Source of the DNA: an uncultured Pseudomonadota bacterium
GTDB lineage: Bacteria > Pseudomonadota > Gammaproteobacteria > Burkholderiales > SG8-39
Direction of reading: 5' to 3'
DNA length: 64,000 nt
Assembly (NCBI GenBank): GCA_903829815.1
Contig: CAIKRR010000077.1
Coordinates: 53,399-117,398, forward strand
Both the position numbers and the translations under genes were made by a program. The notes beneath the pieces are model-generated. The model was not told the DNA's origin. It ran no database searches and saw only the letters and a list, made by a program, of their open reading frames with translations. Each line of letters begins with the position of its first letter. Positions within the stretch are counted from its first letter, which is position 1. Positions 9,117 through 17,814 of the stretch are shown piece by piece.

Positions 9117-9932
9117 ATGAGCCACACGTTCGACGACATCCCCTATCGCACCATCGATGGCGAGACCTTGCTGGGGCGCCTCTATCGGCCGACAGCACAG
9201 GCCGCCGCGCTGGTCGTGGAAGTACATGGGGGGGCATGGACGCAAAACGATCGCCTCACCAACGTGCTGATGCACGAGCACCTGGCCGAGCAGGGCATCG
9301 CCGTATTCGCGATCGACTTTCGCATGGCACCAAAGCACCGTTATCCGGTAGCCGTGCGAGACATCAACTACGCCATCCGCTGGGTGCGATCCAACCTCGC
9401 CGCGCTCGGCCTGGCACCGCGTCTGGTTGGCGCTCTGGGCACCTCCAGTGGCGGACACCTCGCCACGCTGGCGGCCATCCGCCCTGATGATGCGATGTTC
9501 GTCGACCACGACCCGGCACTGGGCGAGGCGAATGCCCGCCTGGACTTCCTGATTGCCTGCTGGCCGATTCTGGACCCGCTGGCGCGGTACCACATGGCTC
9601 GCGCGCGCGGCCTGCAGAATTTGGTCAACAACCACCACGCCTTCTGGGCCGATGAGACCGCTATGGCGGAGGGCAATCCCTTCCTCAATGTGGATGCAGG
9701 TCGTGCCACCTGCATGCCCCCGATGCTGATCCTGCAAGGCACCGACGACGAAAACGTCGAGCACGAGCGCACCCATGCCTTTGCCAACGTCTATCGCAGT
9801 CGCGGTGGCCGGGTCGAGTACCACGCGTTCCTGGGCGAACCACATGCTTTCGTGGCCCGCAACGCCGGCAGCGAAGCGGCCAACCAGGCGCTTGCACGGA
9901 TGAGCGAATTCGTCCATCACCAACTGGCCTGA
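9117..9932 (+). CDS. Alpha/beta-hydrolase esterase (HSL-like)
   Basis: The 271-residue cytoplasmic hydrolase carries an HGGAW oxyanion motif (about residue 40), the nucleophile elbow GTSSGGH (about 110), an acidic GTDDENVEH segment (about 211) and the catalytic His in EPHAFV (about 241). This is the layout of hormone-sensitive-lipase-type carboxylesterases and of arylformamidases, which act on small esters or amides. No signal peptide is present. An EamA exporter follows after 9 bp, suggesting one transcript. Substrate unknown. Confidence 0.85.
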   Translation: MSHTFDDIPYRTIDGETLLGRLYRPTAQAAALVVEVHGGAWTQNDRLTNVLMHEHLAEQGIAVFAIDFRMAPKHRYPVAVRDINYAIRWVRSNLAALGLAPRLVGALGTSSGGHLATLAAIRPDDAMFVDHDPALGEANARLDFLIACWPILDPLARYHMARARGLQNLVNNHHAFWADETAMAEGNPFLNVDAGRATCMPPMLILQGTDDENVEHERTHAFANVYRSRGGRVEYHAFLGEPHAFVARNAGSEAANQALARMSEFVHHQLA

Positions 9933-9941
9933 GGCCGCGCC

Positions 9942-10868
9942 GTGTCAGTGCCCGGAGAGGGCAGTGTCCGGGGCGAGGCCATTGGGGGCTATGCAGCAGC
10001 GTTGGGAGCAGTGCTGCTCTGGGCGGGCTTCGTTCTCGTGTCGCGCATGGGTGGCAGATCGGCCCTGACCGGTTGGGATATCGTGGCACTGCGCATGGGA
10101 GTGGCCACGCTCGTCCTGCTGCCTTTTTCAATGCGACTGCCTGCGGGCACCTGGCGCGACCCGCGGCTGTGGACTCTGGCCATGGTGGGCGGGCTTGCTT
10201 CGCAGATCTTCGTCTACTGCGGATTCAAGTACGCACCGGCGGCCCATGGCGGCATCCTCTTCTCGGGCATGCAACCCTTTCTCATCCCCTTGCTGGGCTG
10301 GCTTCTGGTGGGCTCGCGACCCGACCGGGCGCGACTGCTCGCGCTCATCCCGATTGCGGCCGGCGTACTGTGTCTGGCCCTGCCCCTGCTGCAAGCCAGT
10401 GAAGAGCACGCGAGCGTACTCTTGGGCGATGCCTTGCTGCTGGGTTCGGGCATCGCCTGGGCCTGCTACAGCGTGCTTGCGCGTGCCTGGGGGTACGACG
10501 TGTGGCTGCTCACCCGATTCATGGCCATCGCCGGTTGCGCTGCGTACTTGCCGGTCTATCTCCTGCTGCTGCCCAAGGCATTGGACAGTGCCCCGCTATC
10601 GGCCATCCTGCTGCAGGGGCTCTATCAGGGACTCGGTGCCTCGATCGTCGCGATGGCACTCTTTCTGCGTGCAGTGGCGCTGATCGGGCCGGAACGAACC
10701 GGGGTACTGACCACCTTCGTACCCGTTCTCTCGGGGCTGGCCGCGGTGCCGCTCCTCGACGAGCCCTTGACGCCCTCGCTCATCGCCGGACTGGTGCTTG
10801 TCTCGGCAGGCGCCTTGCTCGCCACCCGCCCGATGCGCCCGCCCGGACGCGCATCCCCGCGAGCCTGA
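9942..10868 (+). CDS. DMT-superfamily (EamA) transporter
   Basis: A 308-residue protein of ten predicted membrane helices in two EamA halves. The N-terminal half contains LLWAGFVLVSRMGG and the second half contains GIAWACYSVLARAWG; the end is a helix followed by a short basic tail. EamA proteins usually export amino acids or metabolites. The start is GTG, 9 bp after the esterase stop. Its coupling to the esterase suggests export of a released product, but that is inference. Confidence 0.85.
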   Translation: MSVPGEGSVRGEAIGGYAAALGAVLLWAGFVLVSRMGGRSALTGWDIVALRMGVATLVLLPFSMRLPAGTWRDPRLWTLAMVGGLASQIFVYCGFKYAPAAHGGILFSGMQPFLIPLLGWLLVGSRPDRARLLALIPIAAGVLCLALPLLQASEEHASVLLGDALLLGSGIAWACYSVLARAWGYDVWLLTRFMAIAGCAAYLPVYLLLLPKALDSAPLSAILLQGLYQGLGASIVAMALFLRAVALIGPERTGVLTTFVPVLSGLAAVPLLDEPLTPSLIAGLVLVSAGALLATRPMRPPGRASPRA

Positions 10869-10893
10869 ACCGCACCGCCCGGATCCGCAGCGC

Positions 10894-10923
10894 TTTCCGT
10901 CTGCCGGTCGATCAGCCTAAACT
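10894..10923 (+). promoter_or_regulatory. Possible promoter of the dioxygenase operon
   Basis: TTTCCG and TAAACT are separated by 18 bp, about 35 bp before the dioxygenase ATG, in a short gap after the exporter stop. The match to the housekeeping sigma consensus is moderate. Confidence 0.3.
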
Positions 10924-10957
10924 GTGGCCCGGGTACCGACAGCGGAGGAGACACCCC

Positions 10958-11833
10958 ATGCGCCTGACAGCGGAGCAACGCACGACGTTCGATCGCGATG
11001 GCTATCTGTTCTTTCCGGGTCTGTTCACCCCGGCCGAGGTCGCCACGCTCAACGACGAAGTACCGGCGCTCTATGCACGCCGGGACGCCTTCAACGTCCG
11101 CGAAAAAGGCAGCGATGCGGTGCGCACCAACTTTGCGGCTCACATGGTCAACGCGCCGTTCGCACGCCTCGGGCGTCATCCGCGCATGATCCGCCCGGTG
11201 GAGGATCTCTTCGGCGAGCAGGTCTACATGCACCAGTACAAGATCAACGGCAAGATGGCCTTTGAAGGGGATGTCTGGCAGTGGCATCAGGACTACGGCA
11301 CATGGCTCAACGATGATCACATGCCGACCGAAAAGGCCATGAACATTGCCATCTTCCTCGACGAAGTCAATGCATTCAACGGCCCGCTGATGTTCATACC
11401 GGGCAGCCACAAGCGCGGCGTCATCGACGCGCAGCACGACCTGGCAACCACCAGCTATCCGCTCTGGGTCATCGATGATGGGCTCATCAGCCAGCTGGTG
11501 GACCGGGCCGGTGGGCGACACGGCGGCATCGTGAGCCCGACCGGCCCTGCCGGCTCGATGATTCTCTTCCACAGCTGCCTCGTCCATGCCTCGAGCAGCA
11601 ACCTCACGCCCTGGAATCGCGTGAGCGTCTATCTGAGCCTGTGCGCCGTCTCGAATCACATCCGTCGCCACAAGCGACCCGAGTACATCGCGCACCGCGA
11701 CTTCACCCCGATCGAATGCCTGCCCGATGACTGCCTGCTCAACCCGCAACCGATCGACCTGCCCTGGGCGGCGGGCATGCCCGCCAGTGCCCTGGAGACT
11801 TCCCCGACTGACTTCGATACGATGAGCGCATGA
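10958..11833 (+). CDS. Phytanoyl-CoA dioxygenase-family protein, EctD-like Fe(II)/2-oxoglutarate hydroxylase
   Basis: The 291-residue protein has the PhyH start (GYLFFPGLFTPAEV), the iron-ligand segment WQWHQDYGTW (HxD, about residues 108-110), NGPLMFIPGSHKRG, and a distal His in FHSCLVHASS. The HxDYxTW region followed by NGPLMxIPGSHK closely resembles ectoine 5-hydroxylase (EctD) and related hydroxylases. No ectABC genes are present, so the substrate is probably another amino acid or small acid. GGAGGAG lies 8 bases before the ATG; the frame is open further upstream but overlaps the previous gene. Its last codons overlap the following ATG. Confidence 0.85.
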   Translation: MRLTAEQRTTFDRDGYLFFPGLFTPAEVATLNDEVPALYARRDAFNVREKGSDAVRTNFAAHMVNAPFARLGRHPRMIRPVEDLFGEQVYMHQYKINGKMAFEGDVWQWHQDYGTWLNDDHMPTEKAMNIAIFLDEVNAFNGPLMFIPGSHKRGVIDAQHDLATTSYPLWVIDDGLISQLVDRAGGRHGGIVSPTGPAGSMILFHSCLVHASSSNLTPWNRVSVYLSLCAVSNHIRRHKRPEYIAHRDFTPIECLPDDCLLNPQPIDLPWAAGMPASALETSPTDFDTMSA

Positions 11834-13182
11834 GCCTGCACGCGCAACTGCTGCAACGCGCAGCGCAGGGGCGGCCGATTCGGGTCGGCCTGATCGGAGC
11901 AGGCAAGTTCGGCTCGATGTATCTGGCTCAGGTGCCCCGCACCCCGGGCATCCACCTGGCCGCCATTGCCGATCTGTCGGTGACCGGGGCACGCGCCAAC
12001 CTCATCCGGGTTGGCTGGGAGCCCGAGCGCATGGGTGCCGAGTCGATCGAGTCGGCCCTCGCGCGCGGAACGACCCATGTCGGCGAAGACTGGCAGGCGC
12101 TGGTACGGCACCCGGCCATCGATGTCGTCGTGGAATGCACCGGCTCGCCGATGCATGCCGTCGACCATATCCTCGCCGCATTCGACCAGGGCAAGCACGT
12201 GGTCAACGTGACCGTCGAGGCTGACGCGTTCTGCGGACCCGCGCTGGCAGCGCGTGCCCAGGCCGCCGGGGTCATCTACTCGCTCGCCTTCGGCGACCAG
12301 CCGGCGCTCATCTGCGATCTGGTCGACTGGGCCCGCACCTGTGGCTTTCCGGTCGTGGCGGCCGGGCGCGGTCACAAGTGGTTGCCCCACTATGCCGAAT
12401 CGACGCCGGAGACCGTCTGGGAGTATTACGGCCTCACGCCCGCACAGGCAGAACGCGGGGGGCTGAACCCCAAGATGTTCAACAGCTTTCTCGACGGCTC
12501 GAAACCCTCGATCGAAAGCGCTGCAGTCGCCAATGCCACGGGTCTTGCCGTACCCTCGGATGGCCTGCGCTACCCCAGCGCGAGCGTCGAGGACATCCCG
12601 TTCGTCACTCGCCCGATCAGCGAGGGCGGGGTACTCGAGAAGAAGGGCATGGTCGAGGTCATCTCGAGCCTCGAGCCCGACGGGCGGGTGATTCCCTACG
12701 ACATCCGGATGGGTGTCTGGGTCACGGTCGAAGGCGAAACCGAGTACATCCGCAACTGCTTCGAGGAGTACAACGCGCACACCGACCCGAGCGGACGCTA
12801 CTTCACGCTCTACAAGCGGTGGCACCTCATCGGTCTCGAAGTCGGCATGAGCGTCGCGTCGGTGGCACTGCGTGGCGAGGCAACCGGAGTGGCATCGGGC
12901 TGGCATGCCGATGTGGTGGCTACGGCGAAACGCGACCTGAAGGCCGGCGAAATGCTCGACGGTGAAGGTGGCTACACCGTGTGGGGCAAGCTGCTGCCCT
13001 CGGCGCGCTCCCTCGCGCTCGGCGGACTGCCACTGGGTTTGGCCCACAACCTGCGGCTGCGCCGTCCGGTTGCCAAGGGCACCTGCCTGTCCTGGGATGA
13101 TGTCGATATCGACACCAGCACCAACGCCTGGAAGATCCGCCACGAGATGGCAGGTGAAATCCCCCGCGCCTCCTCCCCCTGA
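11830..13182 (+). CDS. COG4091-type NAD(P)-dependent oxidoreductase (homoserine-dehydrogenase-like) with SAF-like C-terminus
   Basis: A 450-residue protein with an N-terminal Rossmann fold (IRVGLIGAGKFGSMYL, about 17-32) and a VVECTGSP segment typical of homoserine/aspartate dehydrogenase-like folds. A long middle domain follows, and the C-terminal part (KRDLKAGEMLDGEGGYTVWG, then GTCLSWDDVDID) matches the SAF fold. Proteins of this type are annotated as predicted homoserine dehydrogenases, but their substrates are not established. The ATG overlaps the dioxygenase stop (ATGA), pointing to translational coupling and a shared pathway in which the first enzyme hydroxylates and this one oxidises. 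That pathway is inference. Confidence 0.8.
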   Translation: MSLHAQLLQRAAQGRPIRVGLIGAGKFGSMYLAQVPRTPGIHLAAIADLSVTGARANLIRVGWEPERMGAESIESALARGTTHVGEDWQALVRHPAIDVVVECTGSPMHAVDHILAAFDQGKHVVNVTVEADAFCGPALAARAQAAGVIYSLAFGDQPALICDLVDWARTCGFPVVAAGRGHKWLPHYAESTPETVWEYYGLTPAQAERGGLNPKMFNSFLDGSKPSIESAAVANATGLAVPSDGLRYPSASVEDIPFVTRPISEGGVLEKKGMVEVISSLEPDGRVIPYDIRMGVWVTVEGETEYIRNCFEEYNAHTDPSGRYFTLYKRWHLIGLEVGMSVASVALRGEATGVASGWHADVVATAKRDLKAGEMLDGEGGYTVWGKLLPSARSLALGGLPLGLAHNLRLRRPVAKGTCLSWDDVDIDTSTNAWKIRHEMAGEIPRASSP

Positions 13183-13206
13183 GCCCGATTCAACGGAGAC
13201 TGCCCC

Positions 13207-13500
13207 GTGACCATTCTGGTGACCCTTGAACTGCACCTGCAACCCGGCAAGCTGGAGGCCTTCTGCCAGCAGGTCCTTGCACCGGCGCTGCCCGTGACGC
13301 GCGCCTTCGATGGCTGCCTCGGCATCGAGATGTTTGCGGAGCTTGGCGAGGATCGCCTGTTTCTGGTCCAGAAGTGGGCGTCCAAGGCCCACAACGACGC
13401 CTACCTGGCGTGGCGCAGGGCGAACGGACTCTCCGACATGCTGGCCCCCTGGACCATCGGCCCACCGGTATTTCGCTGGTTCGACCCGCGACCCGAATAA
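13207..13500 (+). CDS. Small antibiotic-biosynthesis-monooxygenase (ABM) family protein
   Basis: A 97-residue protein with the ferredoxin-like ABM pattern: VTLELHLQPGKLEAF, then GCLGIEMFAE, then LFLVQKWASKAHNDAYLAWR. ABM proteins include cofactor-free monooxygenases, quinol monooxygenases and heme-degrading enzymes; the small size alone cannot separate these. The start is GTG, 24 bp after the oxidoreductase stop, so it is the third gene of the dioxygenase operon. Confidence 0.8.
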   Translation: MTILVTLELHLQPGKLEAFCQQVLAPALPVTRAFDGCLGIEMFAELGEDRLFLVQKWASKAHNDAYLAWRRANGLSDMLAPWTIGPPVFRWFDPRPE

Positions 13501-13595
13501 GCAGCGGCAGTGGCTGGCCCTGCGTTGCGCGCGCACCTGCCGGCCAGTCGCCGGTCGACGGACACCGCGCGCGTCTGCCCAGCCTCTGCCCAGCC

Positions 13596-14432
13596 TCAGC
13601 CGGCTGCATCCCGGATGCGCACGCTCAGGCGCCGCGTCCCCGGACCGCCGGGTTTGAGATGATCGCAGTCGAGAAAGTCCGAATCATCGAATTCGCCACT
13701 ATCGAAGCAGTTGACCCACTGCACCGGGCACCCGTGCGGATCACGGAAGAGCAATCGCGACAAATCACGGAATATGCGCCGGCTGGCGGTACCCACCGCC
13801 TCGACGTAGCCGCTGCGCGCAGGCGGTGTCACAACCACGACCCGGTGCCCGCGACTGCGCGCGAGCAGCAGCAGTCGCAGCAATGAAAGATCGCCATCGT
13901 GGCGCTTGCTCAAGACCACATGCTGCCCAGCACGAATCGCATCGGGCACATCGCCCAGATCGCGTCCGTCCAGAAGGTGGGGCATGAAGCCACGACGCCC
14001 GCCGAGATCGGCCGACAGATCGGTGAGGCGGCCCTCGAGACGGCCGAGCAATGCCCTGACCGCGGCGACGCGATAGCGGATGCCCAGGCCAAAGGCCTCA
14101 TTGACCACGGCGCAGATCAGGTTCTCCTCTGGAATGTGCTCGGCAAAATTGGAGCCCGATCCGATGGCATGGAAAACAACCACGGTCTGGAGTGCCGGAC
14201 AGGACGGTGCAATCGTCTCGTACAAGGCGCACGAATGCTTCAGGTCCTGCAAGCGGAAACACAGATTGAAGGCACCAGGATAATGGGCAGGGTCGAAGCC
14301 GTGTTCGCCGTAAGACGACCCCACCACCAGCGTGCGCAACTCGCCGCCGTACGCCCTGAGCATCGTGCGTTTGGCAACGACCTGCTCGATGATCCGACCG
14401 ACTCGCGGTGACACCCCTTCGATCATCGACAT
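13596..14432 (-). CDS. SGNH-like hydrolase paralogue A
   Basis: About 278 residues from the chosen ATG. The block-I region reads VVGSSYGEHGFDP and the C-terminal block reads LDCDHLKPGGPGT, recalling the GDS and DxxH blocks of SGNH/GDSL hydrolases. The middle has GAFNLCFRLQDLKHS and TVVVFHAIGSGS. A longer reading (start at 14534) is possible, but the start here aligns with the N-terminus of its neighbour. It is clearly homologous to the next gene upstream, and both lie downstream of relA on the same strand. Such SGNH relatives often act on cell-surface glycans; no direct evidence for that is seen here. No signal peptide. Confidence 0.6.
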   Translation of the reverse strand: MSMIEGVSPRVGRIIEQVVAKRTMLRAYGGELRTLVVGSSYGEHGFDPAHYPGAFNLCFRLQDLKHSCALYETIAPSCPALQTVVVFHAIGSGSNFAEHIPEENLICAVVNEAFGLGIRYRVAAVRALLGRLEGRLTDLSADLGGRRGFMPHLLDGRDLGDVPDAIRAGQHVVLSKRHDGDLSLLRLLLLARSRGHRVVVVTPPARSGYVEAVGTASRRIFRDLSRLLFRDPHGCPVQWVNCFDSGEFDDSDFLDCDHLKPGGPGTRRLSVRIRDAAG

Positions 14433-14544
14433 CTCCGCAACACATGGGCGCAGCCCGACCGGGCAAGGCACGACTGCGAGAGCAACCGGGGCGAAAAACG
14501 AACCCGAATCCGCCGCCTGGGGGCACAGCGACACAGAGTGACCC

Positions 14545-15375
14545 TCATTGAAGCCGGTCGCGGATCAGGTCGGAGAGGATTTGCGTGCCCTCTCCGAGCG
14601 GATCCAGATAGTGATGGTCGCCAAACTGATCGGCGGTGAAGCGCGAGTCACCACGACAATCGAGCAGTTCGATCCGACCCTCGAGGCGGTAATCATCGAG
14701 GATGCCATGCAGGCGAGCGAAGACCCCTGCTGAGCCGGTCGAGAGGGCCTGGGCGAAGTCAGGCCTCACTGGCGGAATCACGACGATCACGCGATGTCCC
14801 AGATGCCGGGCCAGAACCAGCAGGCGTGCCAGATAGAAGTCGGCATCAGTGCCCCGCCTGATGTCGGCAAGGGAGTCGGCAACGCGCTTCCAGTCGAATC
14901 TCGCCGGGCTGAAGATCTTGCCATGCCGCGGCAGAAACCCTCGGCAACCTTCGATCCGTGCTTCACTGCGGACGAATCGACCGTGGATGCCCCGGGCCAT
15001 CTCGACCAGGTGCGTGTCGTCGTATTGGAGCCCCAACTGGAAAACCTCGTTGAGCACCGGCGCCAATTGCCCGAGCGGCGTGCTGCCCTCGAGCAGAAAG
15101 CCGGACGAAAAGGCCGAATAAAAGACGACGACCGTCTTCAGCGTCGGATACCTGCCGACCAGCTTGTCGTAGAGAAAGAAGGCGTACTTGAGGTCTTGCC
15201 GGGCGCTGGCCAGATTGAAGGCACCGGGGCACCCGGCTGGATCGAAGCCGTAATCGGCATGCTCATCACCCAGCACGAGCGTGGCAAGGCTGCCGCGCTC
15301 CAGGCGCAGCATCGCTCGCTTGCACAGGAGGCTCTCCAGGCACTCTCGCAGCCGTGACTCGGTGGAAGACGTCAT
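14545..15375 (-). CDS. SGNH-like paralogue B, nucleophile apparently replaced
   Basis: A 276-residue tandem paralogue of the gene downstream. The same landmarks are present: VLGDEHADYGFDP (block I), GAFNLASARQDLKYAF, TVVVFYSAFSSG, RVIVVIPPVRPDF and DHHYLDPLGEGT. In block I the expected GDS nucleophile reads GDE, whereas paralogue A has GSS, so B may be catalytically altered or a non-catalytic partner. It starts 78 bp after relA. Function unknown; a role in surface polysaccharide modification is only a family-based guess. Confidence 0.6.
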   Translation of the reverse strand: MTSSTESRLRECLESLLCKRAMLRLERGSLATLVLGDEHADYGFDPAGCPGAFNLASARQDLKYAFFLYDKLVGRYPTLKTVVVFYSAFSSGFLLEGSTPLGQLAPVLNEVFQLGLQYDDTHLVEMARGIHGRFVRSEARIEGCRGFLPRHGKIFSPARFDWKRVADSLADIRRGTDADFYLARLLVLARHLGHRVIVVIPPVRPDFAQALSTGSAGVFARLHGILDDYRLEGRIELLDCRGDSRFTADQFGDHHYLDPLGEGTQILSDLIRDRLQ

Positions 15376-15453
15376 GCGGCCAGTATCGAAGCCCCCCGGG
15401 ATGCATCAATTACGTTTCATTGCCCGCGCATCGCGTGGGCATTCGTCATGGCC

Positions 15454-17637
15454 CTAGACGCGTCGCCCCGCCGACTGTACGCCCCGCACGTGTCGCACCA
15501 GATCCAGCGCCTTGCGCAAAGGCTCGACGCCTGCAACCTCCACCGTGAAACCCATCGTGGCAGTGCCGTTGCGGCTGAGCGTATTGACCCCGATCACATT
15601 GATGCGCTCGCGACTGAAGACCTCGGAGATGTCGCGCAGCAAGCCCTGGCGATCCAGCGCGCGCACATGCAGGTCTACCGCGTAGACCGTCCCCGAGGCA
15701 TCGCCGGCCCAACTGGCCTCGACCCGACGCTCGGGCTCGGTCTGGACGAGGGATTTCAGGCTGCGGCAATCCATTCGATGCACCGACACACCACGCCCTC
15801 GGGTGACGAAGCCGCATATCGCATCGGGAGGCACTGGGCGACAGCACTTGGCAAATTGCACCATCATGCCGTCGACACCGGCCACCAGCACACCCCGTGT
15901 ACCGGTGCCCGACCGGGGCTTGCGCGCCAGCGGAAGCGCCGTTTCCTCGAGGGGTGCCGGGTGCTGACCCTCGCGAATGGCGGTACGCAACTGATTGAGA
16001 CCGACGTCATCACGCCCGATTGCGACGAAGAGATCGTTTGCCTTGTCATGCCCCAGCTTCACGGCCAGCGCATCCAGGTTGGCGCCGATGCGCCCCTCTC
16101 GGCGCAACTCGCGCTCGAGGGCGGCACGGCCACTGGCCGCGGTCTCGCGCAATTCGACCGCGTTGAACCACTGCCGCACCTTGTTCCGTGCCCGATTGGA
16201 AGCCAGATAGCCCAGGTTCGGATTGATCCAGTCGGCACTGGGGCCACCTGTCTTGGCAGCGATGATGTCGACGCGCTGACCATTCTCGAGCCGGTAATCC
16301 AGCGGCACCATGGCGCCATCAACCTTGGCCCCGCGACAGCGGTGCCCCAGATCGGTATGAACATGGTAGGCAAAGTCGATCGGGGTGGCGCCTCTGGGCA
16401 AGTCGAGCACCCGCCCCTGCGGGGTGAGCACATAGACCGTGTCATCGACGGCTGCTTGCCTGGCCTGTGCGCGCCACTCGGCCGCATCGACAAAGTCATC
16501 GCGCCAGGCCAGTACCTGCCTGAGCCACGCGATGCGCTGTTCCGATGGGCTGCCTGCAGCCCGCCCTTCCTTGTAACGCCAGTGAGCGGCAACCCCCAGT
16601 TCAGCCTGCCGATGCATGTCATGGGTGCGGATCTGCACTTCGAGCGAACGGCCATCGGGCCCGATTACCGCGGTGTGAAGGCTGCGGTAATCATTCGCCT
16701 TGGGGCGCGAGATGTAGTCGTCGAATTCCTTGGGAATCGGGGTCCACAGGTTGTGGATGACACCGAGCGCGGTGTAGCAATCCTTGACCTCCTCGACCAT
16801 CACGCGTACGCCGCGCAGGTCATAGAGTTCGTCGAACTCGCGTCCTTTTGAACGCATCTTGTTGTAGATGCTGAAGATGTGCTTGGGGCGACCACTCACG
16901 TCGGCCACGATGCCGGCCCCTCGCAACTCTGCCTCCAGTGTCGCAATGGTGGTCGCGATGAAGGATTCGCGTTCCTCACGTCGTTCATCAAGGAGGCCGG
17001 CAATACGCTTGTAGGTGGTGGGCTCGATGATCCGGAACGACAGATCCTCGAGCTCCCACTTGAGCTGCCAGACCCCAAGACGATTGGCCAGTGGCGCAAA
17101 TACGTGTCGGGCCTCGAGCGCAAAGGGCAAGGCCCCTTCGGCCCTCGATGTGACCAGATATCGCAAGGTCTGGGTACGACTGGCAAGACGAACCAGAACC
17201 GCCCTGATGTCATCCACCATGGCGATGAGCATCTTGCGCATCACCTCGACCTGAGCGGTCCGCTCGTCCTTCTCCTCGAGCGAGCTGACCCCTCGGGTCA
17301 CCAGCCGAAGACCATGCAGCCGATCGACATTGGCGAGCAAGGTGGCAACCTCCTCGCCACACTGTTCACGCACGAAGTCGATGTGATGCGGCATCTGCGA
17401 GCGCATCGAGAAGAGCCAGCCGGCCGCCACCGCCGCCGGATCGAGTCGCAGGCCTTCGATGATCCCGGCGACCGCCTCGGCATGCAAGAGCGCACTCTCG
17501 CCGGTACCCAGAGTGCTGCTGCCGTAATGGGCAAACGCCAGCGCACGGGCCCTCTCTGCCAGAGGAAAGCCCGCGCCCGTGCCCGCCGGTGGCACCGACA
17601 TACGCTGCCGCCTGTCATCCCCACTGTGCTCAACCAT
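15454..17637 (-). CDS. relA: RelA, (p)ppGpp synthetase
   Basis: The 727-residue long RSH protein makes the stringent-response alarmone by pyrophosphoryl transfer from ATP to GDP/GTP on stalled ribosomes. Order: a degenerate HD region (about 35-180) where the catalytic HD pair is replaced by FSM in GWLFSMRSQ; the synthetase domain (about 245-350) with YDLRGVRV and KANDYRSLHTAVIG; TGS (about 395-455, DTVYVLTPQGRVLDLPRG); a zinc-finger-like region with FAKCCRPVPPD; and a C-terminal ACT domain. The EFDDY motif near residue 308 is the ExDD form of monofunctional RelA, not the RxKD of bifunctional Rel/SpoT. Hydrolase activity is therefore not expected. Divergent from an EamA gene. Confidence 0.95.
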   Translation of the reverse strand: MVEHSGDDRRQRMSVPPAGTGAGFPLAERARALAFAHYGSSTLGTGESALLHAEAVAGIIEGLRLDPAAVAAGWLFSMRSQMPHHIDFVREQCGEEVATLLANVDRLHGLRLVTRGVSSLEEKDERTAQVEVMRKMLIAMVDDIRAVLVRLASRTQTLRYLVTSRAEGALPFALEARHVFAPLANRLGVWQLKWELEDLSFRIIEPTTYKRIAGLLDERREERESFIATTIATLEAELRGAGIVADVSGRPKHIFSIYNKMRSKGREFDELYDLRGVRVMVEEVKDCYTALGVIHNLWTPIPKEFDDYISRPKANDYRSLHTAVIGPDGRSLEVQIRTHDMHRQAELGVAAHWRYKEGRAAGSPSEQRIAWLRQVLAWRDDFVDAAEWRAQARQAAVDDTVYVLTPQGRVLDLPRGATPIDFAYHVHTDLGHRCRGAKVDGAMVPLDYRLENGQRVDIIAAKTGGPSADWINPNLGYLASNRARNKVRQWFNAVELRETAASGRAALERELRREGRIGANLDALAVKLGHDKANDLFVAIGRDDVGLNQLRTAIREGQHPAPLEETALPLARKPRSGTGTRGVLVAGVDGMMVQFAKCCRPVPPDAICGFVTRGRGVSVHRMDCRSLKSLVQTEPERRVEASWAGDASGTVYAVDLHVRALDRQGLLRDISEVFSRERINVIGVNTLSRNGTATMGFTVEVAGVEPLRKALDLVRHVRGVQSAGRRV

Positions 17638-17814
17638 GCATCCGGGTCCTCGCTGCCTCCCAGCACATCGGCGCCGATGCCCTGATGATACCCATCGTCC
17701 GATGACGCGGGGGTGATCCGGAACGGGTCAGGGCGCGGACAACAGGGGCCTGCCAGGCGGTATCCTTGCGCATCTGCCGGCAATCCGCCGCATGCCCACT
17801 GACAGAGTCGCCCC

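Noticed and set aside
10502..10957. N-terminal extension of the dioxygenase
   Set aside because: It lies inside the EamA gene; a strong SD marks the later ATG.
11656..13536. Minus-strand ORF of 626 codons across the oxidoreductase
   Set aside because: Shadow frame; opposite strand carries the Rossmann and SAF motifs and coupled starts.
15448..16851. Long plus-strand ORF (467 codons) inside relA
   Set aside because: Exactly antisense to well-supported RelA TGS and synthetase motifs; no family features. Such mirror frames are common in GC-rich genes.
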